From NCBI GenBank assembly GCA_947507875.1, contig CANNQP010000010.1:1-64000 (forward strand): 64,000 nt of DNA. The letters run 5' to 3'. Numbering within the stretch: position 1 is the first letter of the stretch; each line of letters begins with the position of its first letter. The stretch is from Verrucomicrobiaceae bacterium. GTDB lineage: Bacteria; Verrucomicrobiota; Verrucomicrobiia; Verrucomicrobiales; Verrucomicrobiaceae. Under the pieces are notes generated by a model. The model saw only the letters and a program-made list of their open reading frames with translations, was not told the origin of the DNA and did no database searches. Positions 57,150 to 64,000 of the stretch are shown here, one piece after another. A program made the translations under genes and the position numbers.

Positions 57150-59504
57150 ATGTCTTCCACCTGCCACCACTGCGGCTCGCCCGTCCCTGCCAACCGTGAC
57201 GATGGCTTCTGCTGCGCGGGCTGCGTCTATGTGCATGATTTGCTGCACGAGCAGGGCCTGGATCATTTTTATGATCTGAAAGGTGCCTTGGCCCTGCCGC
57301 CGGTTTCTCCCCATAGCTTGCGTGAGAGGGATTATGAATGGCTTGTCCAGCTTGGTCAGACCGTGCTGCCCGCAGGGCAGTTGAGCTTAGCCTTGCAGGG
57401 CATTTCTTGCGTGGGTTGTGTTTGGCTCATCGAAAGGGTCTTCTCCAGGCATCCTGGTGGATTGCGGGTGAATGTGGATGTCGTGCATGGCGAGATGCTG
57501 CTGACCTATGATCCGCTACTGTTTGACCTCGTGGCTTTCGCCAAAGATCTCCAGGCCTTTGGTTACCTCGTCGGCCCGCCGCATGAGGGTAGAGAGCGAA
57601 AGCAGTCGTCCGGGCTCGAACGGCGCATGGGGGGTTGTGGGGCTTTTGCGATGAATGCGATGGCCTTCAGCCTGCCTGCCTACTTTGGTATGCCGGCGGA
57701 TTTTGCGTTTGCGGGTTGGTTTGACATGATCGCAGCCGCCTCAGCGACCTTGGCCATGCTGGTCGGAGGCAGCTATTTCATCGAGAAAGCTTGGCGCAGT
57801 CTCTCGGCGGGCCTGTTGCACATCGACACGCCGATTGCGTTGGGGATCATCGCTGCCTACGCAGGGTCCATTGGTGGCTGGGTGCTGGGCGTGGAGGGAC
57901 TGAAGTACTTCGACTTTGTGGCCATCTTCATCTTTCTGATGCTCGTCGGGCGCTGGGCCCAACAGGCCGCTGTGGAGCGGAATCGCCGGAAGCTCATGCG
58001 TGACACCTCCATCCCTGAGGTCATTTGGGTGAACGGTGAGGCTGAGCCCAAGCCGCTGCGTGTGCTGAAGGCGGGCGTGCGCTTTGTGATCAAACCTGCA
58101 CAATCCATTCCTGTGGCGAGCCGACTGATCAGCCCCAGTGCCTCGGTCAGCCTGGAATGGATCAATGGCGAAAGCGAGGCTCAGCGGCGAGGCGAAGGGC
58201 AGCTCTTGCCATCGGGGGCGCTGAACATCGGGCTGAAATCCTTGGAGGCCGAGGCTTTGGAAAGCTGGCAAGATAGCACCCTGCATCGCTTGCTGGAAGC
58301 TCGCCGTCCTGGAGAGTTTCGCGATCGAGCTCTGGAAAGACTGCTTCGTGGCTACTTGGCTGTGGTGGTTTTGGTGGGCATCGCGGGGGCTGCTGCTTGG
58401 TTGATGCAGGGCGCTGGCCTCGATGAAGCACTCCAGGTCATGATTTCCATTTTTGTGGTGTCTTGTCCCTGCGCGCTGGGCGTCGCCGTGCCACTGGCAG
58501 AGGAACTCGCTTGCGCTCGTGCGGAAAAGATGGGCGTTTTTGTCCGCTCGCTGGCGTTGTGGAAGCGCCTTCTGCGTGTGCGGCAGGTCATTTTTGACAA
58601 AACGGGCACGCTGACCCTAGAAAACCCGATGTTGGAGAATCCTGAGGTGCTGAAAAAACTGGAGGGTCAGGCCACCAGGGCGCTGAGAACCTTGGTCACC
58701 GGCAATCTGCATCCCGTCAGCCGCAGCTTGTTCGACGCCATCGGTCCGGGGGAAGCGTGCGGGGGCGCCGAAGTGCAGGAGAGGATCGGTCAGGGGCTGG
58801 CCTTCACCGATGAGGTTGGCGTGAAGTGGTCCCTGGGACGCGGTGCCGGCGTGGATGCGCTGTTGTGCCGTGATGGCCAAGCCCTGGCAGGTTTCCGTTT
58901 TCGTGATGAATTGCGCGCCGAATCGGTCGAGGAGGTGCAGGCTCTGCGCCAGAAAGGCCTGCTGGTCTCGATCCTCAGTGGAGATCGTCGCCAGAAGGTG
59001 GAAGGCATCGCCGAGCAGTTAGGCTTGGCGGCAACGCATTGGCAGGCAGAAATGAGCCCCGAAGAGAAAGCCGACTGGGTTCGCCGTCACGATGCGGAAG
59101 ACACCCTCTACATCGGCGATGGGGCAAACGATAGCCTCGCCTTTGATGCCGCGCTGTGTGCGGGCAGTCCCGTGACCGGGCGCAGCTTTTTGGAGCAAAA
59201 GGCGGACTTCTTTTTCCTGGGGCATAGCCTTCGCTTTGTTCGTGGCTTGCTGGACATCGCCCGACAGCATCGGCTGGCCACGCGCAGGGTGTTTGCCTTT
59301 TCCGTGACCTACAACATCGCCACGGTCATCGCCGGCTTGATGGGGCACCTCAGCCCACTCGCTGCTGCGATTTTGATGCCCCTCAGCTCGGTGGTAACCT
59401 TGAGCATCGTGGCTTTGACGTTTGGTCGTGCTCAGCAGGAGACCAACGACTCGGCAGCGGTTACGACCAATCCTCCGCCGTCCTTGGCGGTGGCTGTCAG
59501 CTAG
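57150..59504 (+). CDS. ccoI: Copper-type P-type ATPase, FixI/CcoI-like
   Basis: CHHCGSPVPANRDDGFCCAGCVYVHDLL; GISCVGCVWLIERVF; SCPCALGVAVPLAEELACA; DKTGTLTLE; GDGANDSLAFDAA. Confidence 0.87.
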   Translation: MSSTCHHCGSPVPANRDDGFCCAGCVYVHDLLHEQGLDHFYDLKGALALPPVSPHSLRERDYEWLVQLGQTVLPAGQLSLALQGISCVGCVWLIERVFSRHPGGLRVNVDVVHGEMLLTYDPLLFDLVAFAKDLQAFGYLVGPPHEGRERKQSSGLERRMGGCGAFAMNAMAFSLPAYFGMPADFAFAGWFDMIAAASATLAMLVGGSYFIEKAWRSLSAGLLHIDTPIALGIIAAYAGSIGGWVLGVEGLKYFDFVAIFIFLMLVGRWAQQAAVERNRRKLMRDTSIPEVIWVNGEAEPKPLRVLKAGVRFVIKPAQSIPVASRLISPSASVSLEWINGESEAQRRGEGQLLPSGALNIGLKSLEAEALESWQDSTLHRLLEARRPGEFRDRALERLLRGYLAVVVLVGIAGAAAWLMQGAGLDEALQVMISIFVVSCPCALGVAVPLAEELACARAEKMGVFVRSLALWKRLLRVRQVIFDKTGTLTLENPMLENPEVLKKLEGQATRALRTLVTGNLHPVSRSLFDAIGPGEACGGAEVQERIGQGLAFTDEVGVKWSLGRGAGVDALLCRDGQALAGFRFRDELRAESVEEVQALRQKGLLVSILSGDRRQKVEGIAEQLGLAATHWQAEMSPEEKADWVRRHDAEDTLYIGDGANDSLAFDAALCAGSPVTGRSFLEQKADFFFLGHSLRFVRGLLDIARQHRLATRRVFAFSVTYNIATVIAGLMGHLSPLAAAILMPLSSVVTLSIVALTFGRAQQETNDSAAVTTNPPPSLAVAVS

Positions 59505-59510
59505 GGGGGC

Positions 59511-59544
59511 AAAAGAAACGGGTGCGATGGAGATCGCACCCGTT
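59511..59544. terminator. Strong hairpin between convergent genes
   Basis: AACGGGTGCGAT-GGAG-ATCGCACCCGTT, perfect 12-bp stem with tetraloop; aaaagaaa on + gives a T-rich tract on -. Confidence 0.8.
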
Positions 59545-59569
59545 GAGGCAAACCGAAGCTTTTTCGAGC

Positions 59570-61624
59570 TTACTTGAAGAAGATCGGGATCACCAAGATG
59601 GCGAGTACGTTCACGACTTTGATCATCGGGTTCACGGCCGGACCAGAAGTGTCCTTGTAGGGGTCACCGACGGTATCCCCGGTGACGGCGGCTTGGTGAG
59701 CAAAGCTGCCTTTGCCACCGTGATGACCTTCTTCGACGTATTTTTTCGCATTGTCCCATGCTCCGCCAGAGCTCGTCATCGCGATGCCCACAAAGAGACC
59801 GGTGATGATGGTGCCGATGAGCAGACCGCCCAAGGCTTCTTTACCCAGGAAGGCAACGCCGACGACAAAAACAATCGGGAGCAAGGCGGGAACGATCATC
59901 TGCTGAAGCGCAGCTTTGGTGACGATGTCCACGCATTGACCGTAATCAGGCGTGTCTTTGCCAGTCAGGATGCCGGGTTTGGCGGCGATTTGGCGGCGGA
60001 CCTCACGCACCACCGCTCCAGCGGCATTGCCGACGGCATCCATGCCAAAAGCTGTGAACAAATAGGGGAGCAAACCGCCGATGAACATGCCGATGATGAC
60101 CTGGGGATTCATCAGATCAAAGACGAGTTCTTTGATCTTCAGGAAGGCCTTCACTTCTTCCACGTAGCTGCCGAAAAGCACCATCGCTGCTAGGCCCGCT
60201 GAGGCGATGGCATAACCCTTGGTCACGGCTTTCATGGTGTTGCCCACGGCGTCGAGTTCATCGGTGATTTTGCGTACGTCTTCGGGCAGGCCCGACATGA
60301 CGGCGACACCGCCTGCGTTGTCAGTGATGGGGCCGAAGGCATCCAGGGAAACGATGATGCCACTGAGGCTGAGCATGGAGACTACCGCGATGGCGATGCC
60401 ATAAAGACCCGCGAGATCCCAGCAGGCCCAGATGGAAGCGGCAATGCAGAGCACGGGCAGAAGGGTGGCGTGGTGGCCGACGCTGATGCCTGCGATGATG
60501 TTGGTCGCGTGGCCGGTTTCGGAGGCTTTGGCGATTCGGCGGACAGGGTTGTGTGCCGTGCTGGTGAAGTAGTTGGTGATCCAAACTACGGCGAAGGTAA
60601 GGGCTAGGCCGATGAGGGCACAGTAGAAGATCGCAGAGGGAGTCACCGTCATTCCTGCCATGGTCACCGGAGCGGTGAAGATGGCCCCAGTCGCCCATTT
60701 GAACAGGATGGCGGCCACGATGCCAGAAACTGCCACTCCGCCCACCAGGGCAGGGGTGGCTTTTTGTTTGACGAAATTGACCCAAGCAATGCCGAGCAGG
60801 GAGGCCAGGATGGCCAATCCACAAAGAACGAAAGGATAGACGAGCACGGCATGATTGCCCTCAGGTGCAGTGAGGTGTCCCACCAGCACGCCGCCAATCA
60901 AGCTCACGGCATACGTTTCAAACACATCAGCCGCCATGCCCGCGCAGTCACCCACATTGTCGCCCACGTTGTCCGCGATAGTCGCGGGGTTGCGGGGGTC
61001 GTCTTCATTCAGATTCTGTTCGATTTTGCCTACCAGGTCAGCGCCCACATCGGCTGCCTTGGTGTAAATGCCACCTCCAAGACGGGCGAAGACAGAGATC
61101 AATGAGCTGCCCAACGCTAGCCCGATGAGAGAATCAATCGCGGCCTTGGTGCCAGACATTTTTTCCACCACCAAGAAGAAGATGCCGACGGAGAGCAATC
61201 CAAGAACCACCACGAGCAGGCCCGTCACGGCACCGCCGTTGAAGGCGACTTTCAGGGCGGGGTGGGCTCCTTCACGAGCGGCCCAAGCGGTTCTCACATT
61301 GGCCCTGACGGCGATCGTCATGCCAATGTATCCTGCGGCGAGAGAGCAGACAGCACCGATGACAAAACCTGCACTGGCCACACCGCCACGAACGAAATAG
61401 ACCGCCGCAAAAATGACGATGGCGATCAAGGCAATGGCCCGGATTTGGCGGTTCAGGTAGGCACTCGCCCCCTGCTGAATCGCCCCCCCGATCTCTGCCA
61501 TCTTTTCATTGCCTGCTGGGGTCGCCAAAATCTGGCGGATCAACAAAATGGCGAAGGCGAGGCCCACGAGCGCGAGCACGAGGGATATCGGAATGCCCTG
61601 AGTGAGAAGGAATGACGGATTCAC
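59570..61624 (-). CDS. hppA: Membrane-bound ion-translocating pyrophosphatase
   Basis: [112 protein letters not shown]. Confidence 0.97.
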   Translation of the reverse strand: MNPSFLLTQGIPISLVLALVGLAFAILLIRQILATPAGNEKMAEIGGAIQQGASAYLNRQIRAIALIAIVIFAAVYFVRGGVASAGFVIGAVCSLAAGYIGMTIAVRANVRTAWAAREGAHPALKVAFNGGAVTGLLVVVLGLLSVGIFFLVVEKMSGTKAAIDSLIGLALGSSLISVFARLGGGIYTKAADVGADLVGKIEQNLNEDDPRNPATIADNVGDNVGDCAGMAADVFETYAVSLIGGVLVGHLTAPEGNHAVLVYPFVLCGLAILASLLGIAWVNFVKQKATPALVGGVAVSGIVAAILFKWATGAIFTAPVTMAGMTVTPSAIFYCALIGLALTFAVVWITNYFTSTAHNPVRRIAKASETGHATNIIAGISVGHHATLLPVLCIAASIWACWDLAGLYGIAIAVVSMLSLSGIIVSLDAFGPITDNAGGVAVMSGLPEDVRKITDELDAVGNTMKAVTKGYAIASAGLAAMVLFGSYVEEVKAFLKIKELVFDLMNPQVIIGMFIGGLLPYLFTAFGMDAVGNAAGAVVREVRRQIAAKPGILTGKDTPDYGQCVDIVTKAALQQMIVPALLPIVFVVGVAFLGKEALGGLLIGTIITGLFVGIAMTSSGGAWDNAKKYVEEGHHGGKGSFAHQAAVTGDTVGDPYKDTSGPAVNPMIKVVNVLAILVIPIFFK

Positions 61625-61796
61625 GGGGAGTATGGCTGGTGGCTGAGGTTGGGTGGGTTGGGAAAAGGGCGGGCGATCTTAGCGGGTCACGTTAGGCTGG
61701 CAACCGCCTTTTCATCGGGACCGGTGGCGCATGAAGCCTGTTGAGTCGAGCTAGGGATGATTGGGGCGGCAAAGGCAGGGGGCCGAGTGCGAAAAA

Positions 61797-62714
61797 TCAG
61801 CCCTTTGGGCGTGTCCAGAGCAAGGCCAAAAACAGCGGGAACTCCTGACGGGCTCGGTTTTCAGCACGGGCACGGGGTCCAGGTTGGCTTTGCTTGTGGG
61901 AATGCCATTCTTGCAGGCCAGAAAGCATGAATCCCGCTTCGAAGCCACAGCGCGTCAGTTCCTGCACACTGCGGTGGATGCTCAGGGTCGTCTCACTGTT
62001 CGCCTTTCCAGGGTGCATGACGATGGGGATCGTCAGCGTGCTGCTGTAGGCGTCGATGCGACGGTATTGAATTTTGCGCTCGTCTTCGAAGCCCCAGGCG
62101 GATTGCCGAGGTATGCGGAACGCGGGATGGTTTAGAACCCATAACATGCGACCTCCTGGCTTGAGGGTCTGATAAGCCGCTGCGCAGACTTGATCCAAGT
62201 GCTCCAGGTTTTGTAGGCAAAGGATGGCGGAGATGCCGTCGAAATCGTTTAGGCCTTGGAGCTGTGCTGCATCTCGCTCGAGATAACGGATTTTATTTCG
62301 TGCGGGATAGCTGCGTGCCTTTTCCACCAGGGAGCGCGAGGCATCTATTCCTGTGACCATGGCCCCAGAGGTGGCGAGCGCTCGTGAAAAGACCCCCTGG
62401 CCACAGCCGAGATCGAGGATTGTTTCATCCCGAGCTGGGCGCAAAAGGTCCAAGGCTTTGGGGATGACGACCTCTTGATACAATTCGGAGCCTTTCTCGC
62501 CGATAATTCGATCATACCAGTCGGCTGATTTTTCCCAAGAGGTGCCGCCTTGGCTTAGATCGCGTTTGGCGTTTGGGTTGCGTTGCGAAGCGGCAGTCGG
62601 TTTTCGGAACGGGCCTGACGGCTCATGGGGAGGGCGCTTGGAATGGCGTGGAGGGCGTTCGGGCTTCATGAAAATCGTGGATGGCAGTCCTAGCGGCGTT
62701 CTCGCAGATGGCAT
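61797..62714 (-). CDS. Class I SAM-dependent methyltransferase
   Basis: ETILDLGCGQGVFSRALATSGAMVTGIDASRSLVEKAR; GGRMLWVLNHPAFRIPRQS. Confidence 0.85.
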   Translation of the reverse strand: MPSARTPLGLPSTIFMKPERPPRHSKRPPHEPSGPFRKPTAASQRNPNAKRDLSQGGTSWEKSADWYDRIIGEKGSELYQEVVIPKALDLLRPARDETILDLGCGQGVFSRALATSGAMVTGIDASRSLVEKARSYPARNKIRYLERDAAQLQGLNDFDGISAILCLQNLEHLDQVCAAAYQTLKPGGRMLWVLNHPAFRIPRQSAWGFEDERKIQYRRIDAYSSTLTIPIVMHPGKANSETTLSIHRSVQELTRCGFEAGFMLSGLQEWHSHKQSQPGPRARAENRARQEFPLFLALLWTRPKG

Positions 62715-62807
62715 CCGCTTTTTGGAAAGACGGTAAATGAACTCAAGGTGACAGGTCTTTTTCCTTGTGCCTGCCTCATTTGTCAGAGACGGTTGCCGCT
62801 GAAACGC

Positions 62808-63992
62808 ATGAGTTCAGAGCGCGACGTATCGGACAAAGACATTCCTTGGGGGCAAAAAAGCTCTAGCATGCTGCTATCCTTGGCTTGCTTGATCATCGTG
62901 CTGGCTGGCATGAAGCAGGCGGCTGGGGTTTTGGTGCCTGTCGTGTATGCCTTTTTCTTAGCGGTGCTCAGCTTCCCTCTCCTCCGCTGGTTGGTTCTAA
63001 AAAAGGTTCCTTCTTTTGTGGCCTTGGCCATCACGCTGCTCGTGAACCTGGGCTTCCTCGCTGGCATGATCACGCTCGCGGTGCGTTTGTTGATGAGTTT
63101 TAACAAAGATCTTCCGCGCTACATCCGTGGATTGCAGACTTACATCAATGAGTTTGCCGGTTGGCTTCAGGACAACGGTGTCACGGAGGCTAAGGTGGCG
63201 ATTGATACGCTCTTCGATTGGAATCAGCTCATTAGCTATGTCACCCAGCAAGATGTCGTGACGCGCTTGGGATCAATGCTCGGCAGCACGTTTGGCACTG
63301 TCGCCAGTTTTTTGGCGGGCCTGATCATGGTTTTGATCTTGATGATGTTCATCCTGATGGAGGCTCAGGGCACGGAACGTCGCTTGCACGCCGTGCGTCA
63401 GGCGGGTGGTCCCGACTTGAGTGGGCTTTTGCGCAGCGCCACGGATATTCAGAAGTACCTGGGGGTGAAGACCTTGATCAGTGCTCTGACGGGGGTGTTG
63501 GCCGGCGTTTGGTGCTGGTTTTTTGACCTTCAGTACCCACTGCTATGGGCGATTTTGGCCTTTGTGTTCAATTACATTCCCGCGGTGGGGTCGAGCGCGG
63601 CCAGTATCCCGGCAGTGATTGAGGCCCTGGTTCAACAAGGCACCGGCACGGCCATCGGTGTGGCGATTGGTTACGGCTTGGTCAATTTTGGCCTCGATAA
63701 TTTTGTCCAACCTCACCTTCTCGGCAGGCGCTTTGGCATTTCCGCCTTGGTGGTTGTGCTTTCGGTTGTTTTTTGGGGCTGGCTCTGGGGACCTCTTGGC
63801 ATGTTCATGGCGGTGCCACTGACCATGGTGTTCAAGGTGCTTCTGGACAATAATGACGAGTTCCGTTGGATCTCCGTGGCCATGGCTCAGAAGAAAATTC
63901 GCCACGGCGAAGTGGAGGTCGTCGGCTATGATCTAGCGGATGGCGAAATGCTCGGTGGTGGGGCCAGTACGGAAATTCCTGGTGGCCGTTGA
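62808..63992 (+). CDS. AI-2E family transporter (PerM-like)
   Basis: Multiple TM; ALTGVLAGVWCWFFDLQYPLLWAILAFVFNYIPAVGSSAASIPAV; GYGLVNFGLDNFVQPHLLGRRFGIS; WGWLWGPLGMFMAVPLTM. Confidence 0.92.
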   Translation: MSSERDVSDKDIPWGQKSSSMLLSLACLIIVLAGMKQAAGVLVPVVYAFFLAVLSFPLLRWLVLKKVPSFVALAITLLVNLGFLAGMITLAVRLLMSFNKDLPRYIRGLQTYINEFAGWLQDNGVTEAKVAIDTLFDWNQLISYVTQQDVVTRLGSMLGSTFGTVASFLAGLIMVLILMMFILMEAQGTERRLHAVRQAGGPDLSGLLRSATDIQKYLGVKTLISALTGVLAGVWCWFFDLQYPLLWAILAFVFNYIPAVGSSAASIPAVIEALVQQGTGTAIGVAIGYGLVNFGLDNFVQPHLLGRRFGISALVVVLSVVFWGWLWGPLGMFMAVPLTMVFKVLLDNNDEFRWISVAMAQKKIRHGEVEVVGYDLADGEMLGGGASTEIPGGR

Positions 63993-64000
63993 ATGCCCTT

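Noticed and set aside
59522-60193. 223-aa plus ORF opposite hppA
   Set aside because: Antisense to a highly conserved pyrophosphatase; begins inside the terminator-like hairpin.
1-64000. CRISPR array, IS element, prophage or rRNA operon
   Set aside because: No regularly spaced repeats, transposase, integrase, phage structural genes or rRNA sequence were seen.

Overview
This 64-kb window is a gene-dense, moderately GC-rich bacterial chromosome segment. The gene content (several DUF1080, DUF1501, DUF1549/1553 and DUF1592-type proteins beside standard housekeeping genes) points to Verrucomicrobia, possibly Prosthecobacter-like; that taxonomic call is inference. Housekeeping genes include pyruvate carboxylase, MoeB/MoeZ-like ThiF-rhodanese, ispH, rpmE, ilvE, trpA, thyA, rpe, the primary sigma factor rpoD, smc, an RlmB-type methyltransferase, recD2, polX, hisA, a glycerate kinase and a membrane pyrophosphatase. 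Accessory genes include two P-type metal ATPases, a compact arsenic operon (arsR, DUF6428, aquaglyceroporin, arsC), an ECF sigma factor, exopolysaccharide-type transferases and a GspE/PilB ATPase. Two tRNAs (Val-CAC, Gln-TTG) and five terminator-like hairpins can be read directly. I saw no rRNA, CRISPR array, IS element or prophage. The most unusual items are: (1) a eukaryotic-type (His6-like) hisA filling the gap between two tRNA genes, with its ATG only 9 nt after the CCA end of tRNA-Gln; (2) two AT-hook-like motifs at the N-terminus of the primary sigma factor; (3) an orphan protein resembling a class III nucleotidyl cyclase, downstream of pyruvate carboxylase; (4) an arsenic operon whose export component looks like a plant-NIP-type aquaglyceroporin with an NPV second motif. 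I found no complete, clearly new multi-gene system. All assignments come from reading the sequence and recalled family knowledge; no searches were run.
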